Shown here: piece by piece, positions 1-6,733 of the stretch
How the letters are laid out: each line of letters begins with the position of its first letter
Position numbering within the stretch: the stretch's first letter is position 1
DNA from: an uncultured Pseudoxanthomonas sp.
GTDB taxonomy: Bacteria; Pseudomonadota; Gammaproteobacteria; Xanthomonadales; Xanthomonadaceae
Direction: 5' to 3'
Length of the DNA stretch: 16,167 nt
NCBI GenBank assembly: GCA_937975725.1
Contig: CALJUL010000137.1
Location: 1 to 16,167, forward strand
The notes under the pieces: generated by a model
Databases searched by the model: none
What the model was told of the DNA's origin: nothing
The model's input: only the letters and a program-made list of their open reading frames with translations
Made by a program: the position numbers and the translations under genes

Positions 1-126
1 AAAATTCCCGCCGGGCCTGCGCACCCGCCGCTTGCGGCGGGCGGATCGCCGGGTGTGTGCTTTCTTTGCCTACTTTCTTTGCACAAGCAAAGAAAGTAGG
101 GCCCCCGCGGCGAGCGGCGCCATGCG
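1..126. repeat. Intergenic repeat, copy 1 (inverted relative to copy 2)
   Basis: This stretch is nearly the reverse complement of 5538-5670. Shared blocks are the AATTCCCG segment, the GTGTG-TTTCTTT-GCCTACTTT block, the central A/T-rich hairpin and a GGGCCCCCGCGGCGAGCGGC block ending in GCGCCATGC. The hairpin is a 14-bp perfect stem at 69-82 and 87-100 around the loop ACAA. Short open frames through it encode peptides of the type FFAQAKK and have no other coding features, so I treat it as a noncoding repeat of a kind common in Xanthomonadaceae. The left end may extend beyond the window. Confidence 0.75.
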
Positions 127-234
127 TCCGTGAAGAAAAAATCATCCCGCAAGGCTGTGGAATCCAACGCCATCGTGGATGTTGTTCCCACCACAAACCG
201 GAAAGGTCGCAGGCTCCGTTGCCCCTCACCCCAA

Positions 235-257
235 CCCCTCTCCCGTTGGGAGAGGGG
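235..257. terminator. CCCTCTCCC hairpin downstream of flgF
   Basis: A 10-bp perfect stem (CCCCTCTCCC at 235-244, GGGAGAGGGG at 248-257) closes a 3-base loop. It lies about 30 bp beyond the flgF stop codon, so it could end or stabilise the flg transcript. There is no clear U-run on the minus-strand side. The same core recurs at 5330-5350, and sequences of this kind are dispersed repeats in Xanthomonadaceae and pseudomonads. The terminator role is inferred; the hairpin is directly visible. Confidence 0.45.
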
Positions 258-286
258 CTTTGTGGGGCTTGAGAGGGTTTGATGCG

Positions 287-1039
287 TCAACCACCCAACC
301 GCAGCAACTGGTTCGACGACTGCGCCATCTCGTCGCCCGTGCGGATCACCTTGACCTGCATCTCGAACTGCCGCTGCAACTGGATCATCTGCACCAGCGC
401 CCCCGCCGCGTCCACGTTGCTGCCTTCCAGCACCCCCGTGGTCAGGCTGTTGCCGTTGGCCGCGGGCAGCGCCGGCGCCTGCGGGTCGGCCGGGCGCATC
501 AGGCCGTCGTTGCCGCGGGCCAGTTGCGGCTGGGCGGCCTCGACGATGCGCATGCGCCCGACGATGGCCATGGTCTGCGGGCCTTCGCCCTGCGGGATGA
601 TCGACACCGTGCCGTCGGCGCCGATGTCGATGGACTGCGCCGGCGGCACCGCGATGGGGTTGCCGTTGTCGTCCAGCACCGCGCGGCCGCCGGCGGTGAC
701 CAGTTGGCCGTTGGGGGTCACGCTGAGTTCGCCGTTGCGCGTATAGGCCGTGCCGCCGTCGGCCGCCTGCACCGCCAGCCAGCGGCCGGGTTGCAGCGAC
801 ACGTCCAGCGAGCGGCCGGTGACCATCTGTGCGCCGGTACGGCCGTCGATGCCCGCGTCGATGGTCATGGCGTCCACGCGCGAAGGAAAGCCGGGCCCCT
901 GGATCTTGAACGCCTCGGTGCCGGCCAGCGCGGCCTTGAAGCCCTTGGTGTCCACGTTGGCCAGGTTGTGCGACACCGTGCCCTGCGCCTGCAGCGAAGC
1001 GCGGGCGCCGGTCATTGCGACGTAGAGGGCTTTGTCCAT
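287..1039 (-). CDS. flgF: Flagellar proximal rod protein FlgF
   Basis: The 250-residue product is a proximal rod subunit of the flagellar basal body, assembled in the periplasm after type III export. The N-terminus carries the rod/hook family signature (SHNLANVDTKGFK at about residues 23-35). The C-terminal helix (residues about 215-250, LVQMIQLQRQFEMQVKVI) is the second half of the coiled-coil rod domain shared by FlgB, FlgC, FlgE, FlgF and FlgG. The starting sequence MDKALYVAMTGA is typical of FlgF, and the length is normal. It is the last visible gene of the minus-strand rod/hook operon and lies 115 bp beyond flgE. That gap and the 286 bp after it are repeat-filled, so flgG, the usual next gene, is not within the window. 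Confidence 0.95.
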   Translation of the reverse strand: MDKALYVAMTGARASLQAQGTVSHNLANVDTKGFKAALAGTEAFKIQGPGFPSRVDAMTIDAGIDGRTGAQMVTGRSLDVSLQPGRWLAVQAADGGTAYTRNGELSVTPNGQLVTAGGRAVLDDNGNPIAVPPAQSIDIGADGTVSIIPQGEGPQTMAIVGRMRIVEAAQPQLARGNDGLMRPADPQAPALPAANGNSLTTGVLEGSNVDAAGALVQMIQLQRQFEMQVKVIRTGDEMAQSSNQLLRLGG

Positions 1040-1086
1040 GGGGCGTCTCGGGAATCGGGGGCAGAGGTTGGGAGTCAGGGGCCAGC

Positions 1087-1107
1087 AGTCAGAAGTCAGA
1101 AGTCAGA
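1087..1107. repeat. Short 7-bp tandem repeat in the flgE-flgF spacer
   Basis: Three perfect copies of AGTCAGA lie head to tail within a low-complexity G-rich spacer (about 1045-1110) between flgE and flgF. Similar GGGAATCGGG/GGGAGTCAGG filler is seen again at about 5250-5310. It has no recognisable regulatory motif. Confidence 0.6.
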
Positions 1108-1154
1108 AGGGCGTTTTCCCGGCCCCCGACCTCTGGTCCCTGGCCCCACGGTCA

Positions 1155-2375
1155 TCAACGGATGTTGATGACCGTCTGCGTGATCTGGTCCTGCGTGGAC
1201 AGCATCTGCGAATTGGCCTGGAAGTTGCGCTGGGCCACGATCATGTTGACCAGTTGCTCGGTCAGGTCCACGGTCGAGGCTTCCAGCGCGCCGGAGGCGA
1301 TCTGGCCGAAGTCCGAGGTGCCCGGTGCGCCGATGCGCGGCTCGCCGGAGGTGTAGCTGTGCGTCCAGGTGTTGTTGCCCTGCGAGATCAGGCCCTGCGG
1401 GTTGGTGAAGTTGGCCAGCGCCACCTGACCCACCGGCCGGTCCACACCGTTGGAGTAGCGCGCGTACACCACGCCTTCCTCGGACACGGTGAACTCGTTG
1501 AGCTTGCCGCTGGCGTAGCCGTCCTGGCGCTGGTCGTTGACCGCGAAGGCTTCGCCGTACTGGGTGGTGCCGCTGATGTTCATGGTCATGTTCAGCACGC
1601 CGGCGCCGGTGCTGGGGGTGAACGGGGCCAGCGGGATCTGGCCGTTGGCCGGGGCGGTGAGGCGACCGTTGTTGTCGAAGCCCACCGTCGCCGGCGCACC
1701 CATCGAGGTACCGTCCACGTACACGTGCACCTGCCATTCGTTCGGCGTGGCGGTCTTCACGTAGTACACGGTCTGCTGGTGCGCCACGCCCAGCGAGTCG
1801 TACACGGTGACCGAGGTGGTCTCGTTGTAGCTGTTGCCCTCGGTCGGGTCGAACGGCGTCACCGTGGGCTCGCTGGCGTTGCCGGGCAGGGTGGCCGCCA
1901 GGTTGATCGAGGTGGTCGGGTTGGGCGGGCTGTCGCTGGTCAGCAGTTGCAGGTCGCCCAGGCGGCCGGTGTCGAAGCCGTTGCCGTCGGTGCGCGGCGG
2001 GAACGCCTGCAGGCGGTAGCCGTCCGGCGTGGTGACGAAGCCGTTGGCGTCGCGCTGGAAGTTGCCGGCGCGGGTGTAGACGTGGGTGCCGTTGTTGCTG
2101 ACGGTGAAGAAGCCTTCGCGGTCCACCGCCAGGTCCAGGTAGCGCCCGGTCTGGTTGATGTCGCCCTGCGAGAACTGCTGGGCCACGTTGGTCAGGCGCA
2201 CGCCGGCGCCGATGCCGTTGCGCAGCAGGCCGTAGCCGGTGGAGGAGAACACCTCGGCGAACTCCGCGCGCGACTCCTTGAAGCCGGTGGTGTTGACGTT
2301 GGCGATGTTGTGCGAGGTGACGTTGAGGTCGGCGTTGGCCGCCTTCATGCCGGACAGCGAGCTGTTGAAAGCCAT
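1155..2375 (-). CDS. flgE: Flagellar hook protein FlgE
   Basis: The 406-residue product polymerises into the flagellar hook, the flexible joint between rod and filament. The N-terminus (MAFNSSLSGMKAANADLN, then SHNIANVNTTGFKES at about 22-36) and the C-terminal helix (LVNMIVAQRNFQANSQML near the end) form the conserved D0 coiled-coil core. The middle is the variable, beta-rich, surface-exposed hook domain. The length is at the compact end for FlgE but complete. A good Shine-Dalgarno sequence (AAGGAG) precedes the ATG. The gene follows flgD by about 35 bp, as expected since FlgD caps the growing hook. Confidence 0.96.
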   Translation of the reverse strand: MAFNSSLSGMKAANADLNVTSHNIANVNTTGFKESRAEFAEVFSSTGYGLLRNGIGAGVRLTNVAQQFSQGDINQTGRYLDLAVDREGFFTVSNNGTHVYTRAGNFQRDANGFVTTPDGYRLQAFPPRTDGNGFDTGRLGDLQLLTSDSPPNPTTSINLAATLPGNASEPTVTPFDPTEGNSYNETTSVTVYDSLGVAHQQTVYYVKTATPNEWQVHVYVDGTSMGAPATVGFDNNGRLTAPANGQIPLAPFTPSTGAGVLNMTMNISGTTQYGEAFAVNDQRQDGYASGKLNEFTVSEEGVVYARYSNGVDRPVGQVALANFTNPQGLISQGNNTWTHSYTSGEPRIGAPGTSDFGQIASGALEASTVDLTEQLVNMIVAQRNFQANSQMLSTQDQITQTVINIR

Positions 2376-2410
2376 GGATGACTCCTTGCGTTATGCGGTG
2401 GGAGCGGAGC

Positions 2411-3085
2411 TCAGGAAGAGGTCTTGCCGATGCGCAGCACGTAGTCCAGCGGCGCGGTGCCCAGGCCGGGCAGGTTCAGGTACAGGCCGTCCGAGCCGAT
2501 GGTCACGCTGTCGACGGTGGCGTCCACGTAGGTGTTCAGCGCGGTGGCGGTGCCGCCGCTGCCGGTGTGCGTGGCCTTGATGGCGTACTTGCCGGGCTCG
2601 GCGCGCGTGCCGTCGGCCTTCACGCCGTCCCAGGCGAACGTGGTCTCGCCCTTGGCGGGGGCGTCCACCACCACGGTGTCCACGATCACGCCGCTGGCGT
2701 CGGTGATCTCGAACGTCACCTTGCCGGCGCCCGGCGCCATCACCATGCCGGTGGCGTTGCCGGAGGCGGGCAGGGCGACCGAACCGGACGGCACCACCAC
2801 CGAATGCCCCACCAGCGAGGCGCCCTTCAGCACCTGGTCGCCGGTCAGCGCGGAGGCGAAACCGCCCACGGTGGTGTTCAGCTCGCTGATGCCCTGCACG
2901 GTCGAGAACTGCGCCAACTGCGCGACGAACTCGCTGTTGGACATCGGCTTGAGCGGGTCCTGGTGCTGCAACTGCTCGGTCATCAGCCGCATGAAGTCGG
3001 CCTGGCCCAGCGCCTGTTCCTGCTTGGCCGCGGCGGAGCGGGTGGTGTTGATGGCGGCGAAGGGGTCGCCGTTGATGGTGGTCAT
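2411..3085 (-). CDS. flgD: Flagellar hook capping/assembly protein FlgD
   Basis: The 224-residue product is the hook-cap scaffold that sits at the tip of the growing hook and is later replaced. The N-terminal region contains the FlgD signature (FMRLMTEQLQHQDPLKPMSN, about residues 31-50, followed by EFVAQLAQFSTVQG). The C-terminal half has FlgD Tudor/Ig-like features, including FAWDGVKADGTRAEPGKY, a FlgD_ig-type turn. The start ATG lacks a strong Shine-Dalgarno sequence. Translation may be aided by coupling to flgC, whose stop lies about 30 bp upstream. Confidence 0.95.
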   Translation of the reverse strand: MTTINGDPFAAINTTRSAAAKQEQALGQADFMRLMTEQLQHQDPLKPMSNSEFVAQLAQFSTVQGISELNTTVGGFASALTGDQVLKGASLVGHSVVVPSGSVALPASGNATGMVMAPGAGKVTFEITDASGVIVDTVVVDAPAKGETTFAWDGVKADGTRAEPGKYAIKATHTGSGGTATALNTYVDATVDSVTIGSDGLYLNLPGLGTAPLDYVLRIGKTSS

Positions 3086-3117
3086 GCGCGTGCCCGTCGG
3101 GGAAGGGAGTGGAGGCG

Positions 3118-3525
3118 TCAGCGGCCCATGGTCAGCGTGGCCAGGGCCAGTTCCTTGGCGGTGTTCAGCACTTCCACGCCGGCCTGGTAGCTGCGCGAGG
3201 CCGAGATCAGGTTGACCATCTGCGCCACCGGGTCCACGTCCGGCGCGTAGACGTAGCCGTCGGCGTCGGCCATCGGGTGGCCGGGCTCGTAGCGCTTGAT
3301 CGGCGGCGCCTCGCTCTGGGTGATCTCCTTCACCTGCACCGAGGTGAGCGAGCCGCCCTTGTCCAGCGGGCGCGCCTGGAAGATCGGCTCGACCGGCTTG
3401 TAGACCGCGTCGGCGGAGGAGGCGATGGAGTCGGCGTTGGACAGGTTGCTGGCGATGGTGCTCAGGCGCACCGACTGCGCCTGCAGCGCGGAACCGGCGA
3501 CATCGAAGATGGGCAGGTTGCTCAT
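3118..3525 (-). CDS. flgC: Flagellar proximal rod protein FlgC
   Basis: The 135-residue product is a proximal rod subunit. It starts MSNLPIFDVAGSAL and has the family motif SNLSNADSIAS (about 27-37). The middle motif GYVYAPDVDPVAQMVNLISA and the end RSYQAGVEVLNTAKELALATL are diagnostic for FlgC. The open frame continues upstream to 4053, but that extension is antiparallel to no known family and overlaps flgB in another frame, so I chose the ATG at 3525. Its Shine-Dalgarno (AAGGAG) overlaps the flgB stop codon, which supports both the start and translational coupling. Confidence 0.96.
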   Translation of the reverse strand: MSNLPIFDVAGSALQAQSVRLSTIASNLSNADSIASSADAVYKPVEPIFQARPLDKGGSLTSVQVKEITQSEAPPIKRYEPGHPMADADGYVYAPDVDPVAQMVNLISASRSYQAGVEVLNTAKELALATLTMGR

Positions 3526-3536
3526 GGTGCGGCTCC

Positions 3537-3923
3537 TTACTGGCCGGTGATGGCGGTGAGCAGGGTGCGCACCTTGGATTCGACGAAGCTCAGCGAGGCG
3601 CGGTATTCCAGCGCCGCGCGGCCGTAGGCGGCGCGCTCGGTGTCGGCGTCCACGGTGTTGCCGTCCAGGCTGGGCTGCACGCCGGTGCGCTCGAAGATGC
3701 GCGGGCCGGCGTCCAGCAGGGTGAGGTGGCGCTCGTGGGTGCTCTCCGGCGCCGCGGCCTGCAATGCGGCACTCTCCAGCGCGGCCTGGAAGCTGATGTC
3801 CTTGGCCTTGTAGTGCGGCGTGTCCACGTTGGCCAGGTTGCTGGCGATCAGTTGCATGCGCTGCTCGCGCAACGGCAGCGCCGCGGCATGGACGCCCAGG
3901 TAGTTGGAGATCGGGTTGGACAT
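3537..3923 (-). CDS. flgB: Flagellar basal-body rod protein FlgB
   Basis: The 128-residue product is the most proximal rod subunit. The segment LIASNLANVDTPHYKAKDI (about 25-43) is the FlgB-type rod signature, and the C-terminus (RAALEYRASLSFVESKVRTL) forms the matching helix. Length is normal. It is the first gene of the operon flgBCDEF. A GGAG Shine-Dalgarno lies about 9 bases before the ATG, and a strong sigma-54 promoter lies just upstream (3957-3972), giving a predicted leader of about 22 bases. Confidence 0.95.
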   Translation of the reverse strand: MSNPISNYLGVHAAALPLREQRMQLIASNLANVDTPHYKAKDISFQAALESAALQAAAPESTHERHLTLLDAGPRIFERTGVQPSLDGNTVDADTERAAYGRAALEYRASLSFVESKVRTLLTAITGQ

Positions 3924-3956
3924 GGCGCCGCTCCGGCAGAGGGTTGCCGGGAGGGG

Positions 3957-3972
3957 TGCAAGGCGTGTGCCA
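3957..3972 (-). promoter_or_regulatory. Sigma-54 (-24/-12) promoter of flgBCDEF
   Basis: Read on the minus strand the site is TGGCACACGCCTTGCA. It matches the RpoN consensus (TGGCAC, 5-base spacer, TTGCA) with the required GG-N10-GC spacing. The predicted start is near 3946, 22-23 bases before the flgB ATG. An almost identical site precedes flgA. RpoN plus an FleQ-type activator driving rod/hook genes is well known in Xanthomonas and Pseudomonas. No enhancer site was identified. Confidence 0.88.
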
Positions 3973-4259
3973 GAACGTGGGGGAGAAGTGCGGGCGAGGG
4001 GGGCAGGAGGCGAGCAGGGGGCGGACAGGAGGGGGCCCCCTTCGCATCGTCATCCGGTGAAGGCCGGGATCGATTGGCCTTTGCTTTTGCTCTTAGCCCC
4101 TTGCCTTTTAAACCTTGATCGGAGTGCGCGAGTGCAGCAGGGCGGGAGCGCAGCGGCAACGGCAACGGCAGTATCGGCCGGCCGTAACCGCAACGGCAAC
4201 CACGCCAGTAGCGGCGCCAGCCAAACGCATCCCGGCTTCCGCCCTGACGACGGCGGGGC
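3973..4259. other. flgB-cheV spacer with low-complexity sequence
   Basis: No gene is apparent between the flgB promoter and the cheV stop codon. The region holds an A/T-rich patch built on CTTTTGCT-like units (about 4078-4113) and a GCAACGGC-type repeat cluster (about 4152-4200), both of the kind scattered through Xanthomonadaceae genomes. Open frames crossing it are shadows. I see no clear terminator for cheV here. Confidence 0.6.
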
Positions 4260-5213
4260 TCAGGCGGCCAGGCGGGCCTGGACGACCTGGTTCAGCCGCG
4301 ACAGCACGTGGTCGGCCAACTCGTGCGGGCTGTACTTGGCGACGAAGGCGTTGGCGCCCACGCGCTCGACCATGGCGTTGTTGAACACGCCCGACAGCGA
4401 GGTGTGCAGCAGCACGTACAGCCCGGCCAGCCCCGGGTGGCGCCGGATTTCCGTCGTCAGGGTGTAGCCGTCCATGGCCGGCATCTCGATGTCGGAGATG
4501 ACCATGGCGTAGCGCTCGGCCGGGTTCTCGCCGGCCGCGTGCACCTGCAAGAGGTGGTCCAGCGCCTGGCGGCCGTCCGAGAGCAGGGTGGCGGTGACGC
4601 CCAGTTGCTCCAGCACGCTGCGGATCTGCGAGCGCGCCACGCGGGAGTCGTCCACCACCAGCACCTGCAACGGCCCGGCATCGGTGGGCAGCGCCATCTC
4701 CGGCGCCAGGGTGGCGTCCATGCGCGACTGGCAGATGTCGGCCAGCACGCTTTCCACGTCGATCACCTGGATCAGTTCGCCCTGGAACCGCGTCACCGCG
4801 GTCAGGTAGCTGTTCTCGGCGCCCATCTCCGGCGGCGGATGGATGTCCTCCACCGCGATGTTGACGATACGTTCCACGCCGCTGACCAGGAAGCCCTGCA
4901 CGGAGCGGTTGAACTCGGTGACGACCAGGTAGTTGGGGGTGTTCTCGGGGTCGGGGTCGCGCTCGGGATGGCGGATGCTCAGGCCCAGGTCCAGCACCGG
5001 CACCGAGCGCCCGCGCACGTCGGCCACGCCGACGAACTGGCTGGGCAGGCCGGGGAGCTGGAACAGCGGCGGCCGGCGCAGGACTTCCTGGACCTTGAAG
5101 ACATTGACGCCAAAAAGCTGACGTCCGCCCAGCCGGAACAGCAGCAGGGCCAGGCGGTTGTGGCCGGCCAGGCGGGTGCGCTGGTCGATGCGGTTGAGCA
5201 GGTCCTGGGTCAT
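4260..5213 (-). CDS. cheV: Chemotaxis coupling protein CheV (CheW-REC)
   Basis: The 317-residue product joins a CheW-like coupling domain (about 15-165; for example FGVNVFKVQEVL and VADVRGRSVPVLDL) to a receiver domain (about 183-310). The receiver has the acidic pair D188-D189, phospho-acceptor D241 in ISDIEMPAMDG, T271 and K293, so it should be phosphorylatable. CheV links receptors to CheA and is thought to modulate or drain signal. The open frame continues upstream to 5366, but that part is encoded by a hairpin repeat and a promoter and is not conserved protein. I therefore start at the ATG at 5213 (MTQDLLNRIDQRTRLAGHNR). No good Shine-Dalgarno is present; see the sigma-28 promoter abutting the start. 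Confidence 0.93.
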   Translation of the reverse strand: MTQDLLNRIDQRTRLAGHNRLALLLFRLGGRQLFGVNVFKVQEVLRRPPLFQLPGLPSQFVGVADVRGRSVPVLDLGLSIRHPERDPDPENTPNYLVVTEFNRSVQGFLVSGVERIVNIAVEDIHPPPEMGAENSYLTAVTRFQGELIQVIDVESVLADICQSRMDATLAPEMALPTDAGPLQVLVVDDSRVARSQIRSVLEQLGVTATLLSDGRQALDHLLQVHAAGENPAERYAMVISDIEMPAMDGYTLTTEIRRHPGLAGLYVLLHTSLSGVFNNAMVERVGANAFVAKYSPHELADHVLSRLNQVVQARLAA

Positions 5214-5220
5214 GTCCAGC

Positions 5221-5247
5221 TTATCGGCAGGGGGGGAGGGCACTTGA
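5221..5247 (-). promoter_or_regulatory. Sigma-28 (FliA) promoter of cheV
   Basis: On the minus strand the site reads TCAAGTGC, 11 bases, GCCGATAA. The -10 is a perfect match to the FliA consensus (TAAAGTTT-N11-GCCGATAA), and the -35 core has one mismatch (TCAAGT for TAAAGT). The -10 ends 7 bases before the cheV ATG, so the transcript would be leaderless or nearly so. The C-rich spacer is unusual. Confidence 0.65.
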
Positions 5248-5329
5248 GGTGGGAGAGGCCGGGGTTCTGGAGTGGGGGAGCAGGGTGATTGAGCTGGGGA
5301 ATGGGGCGTTTTCGAGTGGTCGTTTAAGC

Positions 5330-5350
5330 CCCTCTCCCGGCAGGAGAGGG
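5330..5350. repeat. CCCTCTCC/GGAGAGGG hairpin upstream of cheV
   Basis: An 8-bp perfect stem (5330-5337 and 5343-5350) around a 5-base loop. It is the same family as the hairpin at 235-257. It lies inside the open upstream extension of the cheV frame, which argues against that extension being translated. Confidence 0.65.
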
Positions 5351-5537
5351 ATGGGATGAGGGCCAACGAAGCCAGCCAGACTGGATTGGCTGCGGAATGT
5401 CGGCGTCCGCATCAGACCCTGGATGCAGTCAGGCTCCGGATGCATCGTCGCGATGAACCCGCGGGGTTCAATTGCTTTGGCGCTTGGTCCGCTCACTCGC
5501 TGCAAGTTGCCTGCCGGAAGGGTTCGTTTGTGTCTTG

Positions 5538-5670
5538 GCATGGCGCCGCTCGCCGCGGGGGCCCTGCTTTTCTTTGCTTGTGCAAAGAAAAGTAGGCAAA
5601 AGAAACACACCCCAGGCGGCGCGCCCTCCGTGCTTCGCACTCCGGGTCCGCGTGCGGGCCGGGAATTTTC
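5538..5670. repeat. Intergenic repeat, copy 2 (inverted relative to copy 1)
   Basis: The reverse complement of this segment resembles 1-126 over its whole length: GGCGCCGCTCGCCGCGGGGG block, central hairpin, GTAGGCAAA-AGAAACACAC block and GGGAATTTT end. The hairpin here is an 11-bp perfect stem (5567-5577 and 5582-5592), which extends further if a G-T pair is allowed. Copies 1 and 2 face each other across the flgBCDEF-cheV block. Confidence 0.75.
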
Positions 5671-5854
5671 GCAAGACACATCCCTGTGCCATACGAAAAC
5701 GCCGCCCATCCCGGGCGGCGCCCTGCGGGTTTGCCCGGCCCGCCCGCCGCGCCTGGATGGGGCCCCGGGAGCGAGAAAAGCGGGGGAAGCAACGCCACCG
5801 CAACAGGGGGACAACGCTTGCTACGGCAAACGATAACAACGGCAGCAGCGACAG

Positions 5855-5882
5855 CGTCAGGGCTGAAGCCTCTCCTACAAAG
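5855..5882. repeat. REP-like element upstream of flgA
   Basis: The sequence GGCTGAAGCCTCTCCTACAA is a variant of the Xanthomonadaceae/Pseudomonas REP-like unit GTAGGAG(A/C)GGCTTCAGCC, containing the small palindrome GGCTGAAGCC. Relatives occur at 8941-8966 and 13026-13189. It lies about 40 bp upstream of the flgA promoter. Confidence 0.65.
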
Positions 5883-5922
5883 GCATGAAACCCCTAACTC
5901 CCAGCCCCCAGCCCCCACAACC

Positions 5923-5938
5923 TGGCACACCCCTTGCA
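5923..5938 (+). promoter_or_regulatory. Sigma-54 (-24/-12) promoter of flgA
   Basis: TGGCACACCCCTTGCA matches the RpoN consensus with GG-N10-GC spacing and differs from the flgB promoter at two spacer positions only. The predicted start is near 5949. This decides the flgA start, since the in-frame ATG at 5951 would leave almost no leader while the ATG at 5972 has a 22-23 base leader. Confidence 0.88.
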
Positions 5939-5971
5939 TCACCCGCGTCGATGAACCGACGGAACCCGCCC

Positions 5972-6622
5972 ATGCTGCGCCTGACCACCGCCCTGATCGG
6001 CGCCTTGAGCGCCTGTGCCGTGCTGGCGGCGGACTTCCAGCCCGTGGACAGCATCAAGGCCGCCGCTCTGGCCGCGTTGCCGCCGGGCACCGATGCCGAC
6101 GCCACCCTCGACGCCGCCCTGCGCCTGCCGCGCTGCGGGGCGCCGCTGGAGGCGCGCGTGCAGAGCGGCAACAGCGTGGAGGTGAGTTGCCCGCAGGCGG
6201 CCGGCTGGCGCCTGTTCGTGCCGGTGCGGGTGCGCCGCAGCCAGACCGTGCTGGTGCTCAGCCGCGGCGTGGCGGCCGGCGAAACGCTGGGGCCGGACGC
6301 CTTCGTGCAGGAGACCCGCGACGCGGCGCGCATCGCCGGCGCCGCCGTGGCCGATCCGGCCCAGGCCGTCGGCCGCGTCGCCCGCCGCACGCTGCCGGCC
6401 GGCGCCGTGCTGGCCGCGGCGGACCTGGTGTCGCCGCGGCTGATCCGCCGCGGCGACAACGTGGCGCTGGTTTCCCGTCGCGGCGGGGTGGAAGTGCGGG
6501 TGGCCGGCAAGGCGCTGGGCGATGCCGGCGAGAACGAGCGCGTCACCGTGGAAAACCTGTCCTCGCGCCGGGTGGTGCAGGGCGTGGTGGGGGCCGGCGG
6601 CGACGTCTGGGTGAGCCGATGA
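5972..6622 (+). CDS. flgA: Flagellar P-ring assembly chaperone FlgA
   Basis: The 216-residue periplasmic chaperone helps assemble the FlgI P ring around the rod. Residues 1-19 (MLRLTTALIGALSACAVLA) form a signal peptide with cleavage likely before ADFQP. Cys55 and Cys73 match the FlgA disulfide position. Residues about 92-152 form the SAF-like domain (VLSRGVAAGETLGPDAF, TLPAGAVLAAADL). The C-terminal domain holds RRGDNVALVSRRGGVEVRV and the final VVQGVV segment. Two in-frame ATGs (5951, 5972) exist; I chose 5972 because of the promoter position, the GGA-type Shine-Dalgarno and the better signal peptide. It faces away from cheV and flgBCDEF. Confidence 0.92.
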   Translation: MLRLTTALIGALSACAVLAADFQPVDSIKAAALAALPPGTDADATLDAALRLPRCGAPLEARVQSGNSVEVSCPQAAGWRLFVPVRVRRSQTVLVLSRGVAAGETLGPDAFVQETRDAARIAGAAVADPAQAVGRVARRTLPAGAVLAAADLVSPRLIRRGDNVALVSRRGGVEVRVAGKALGDAGENERVTVENLSSRRVVQGVVGAGGDVWVSR

Positions 6623-6643
6623 GAAAAAAATCGCCGGCCCCCC

Positions 6644-6670
6644 TAAAGTCGCGCGGTGGATGGCCGATAC
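6644..6670 (+). promoter_or_regulatory. Sigma-28 (FliA) promoter P1 of flgM
   Basis: TAAAGTCG, 11 bases, GCCGATAC. The -35 core TAAAGT and the -10 GCCGATA match the FliA consensus with exact spacing. The predicted start near 6677 gives a leader of about 115 bases. It begins only 22 bp after the flgA stop. Confidence 0.82.
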
Positions 6671-6733
6671 CGTGCGCGGGTGACAGAAATCGGTTCCAGG
6701 CCGCCTACGCCAGGAAAGTGTGGCCGGCGTCAC

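Larger units (their letters stand above)
5248..5922. other. Repeat-rich spacer between cheV and flgA
   Basis: About 675 bp without a credible gene. In order it contains G-rich filler (about 5250-5310), a CCCTCTCC hairpin (5330-5350), unassigned sequence (about 5365-5535), the second copy of the 130-bp repeat (5538-5670), G/C-rich sequence (about 5680-5850) and a REP-like element (5855-5882). The several overlapping open frames in both directions lack codon bias and conserved motifs. Confidence 0.65.

Noticed and set aside
1032..2381. A 449-codon plus-strand frame
   Set aside because: It is a shadow of flgE (Val/His/Gly-rich, no motif), whose identity on the minus strand is certain.
3526..4053. 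Upstream extension of the flgC frame
   Set aside because: It runs through flgB and its promoter in another frame and is Pro/Arg-rich; FlgC clearly starts at 3525.
4141..4200. A TATCGGC string in the flgB-cheV spacer that resembles a sigma-28 -10 on the minus strand
   Set aside because: No CTTTA-type -35 complement lies at the 11-base spacing.
5214..5366. Upstream extension of the cheV frame
   Set aside because: It covers a hairpin repeat, G-rich filler and the sigma-28 promoter and encodes no conserved sequence.
5656..5697. GCAA and GTGCCA strings that could form a minus-strand sigma-54 site
   Set aside because: The spacing is about 11 bases instead of 5, so the -24/-12 geometry is wrong.
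5468..5942. Several overlapping small open frames on both strands, encoding FFAQAKK-like peptides
   Set aside because: They lie in a dispersed intergenic repeat; the same peptide arises from copy 1 at 57-272. No coding support.
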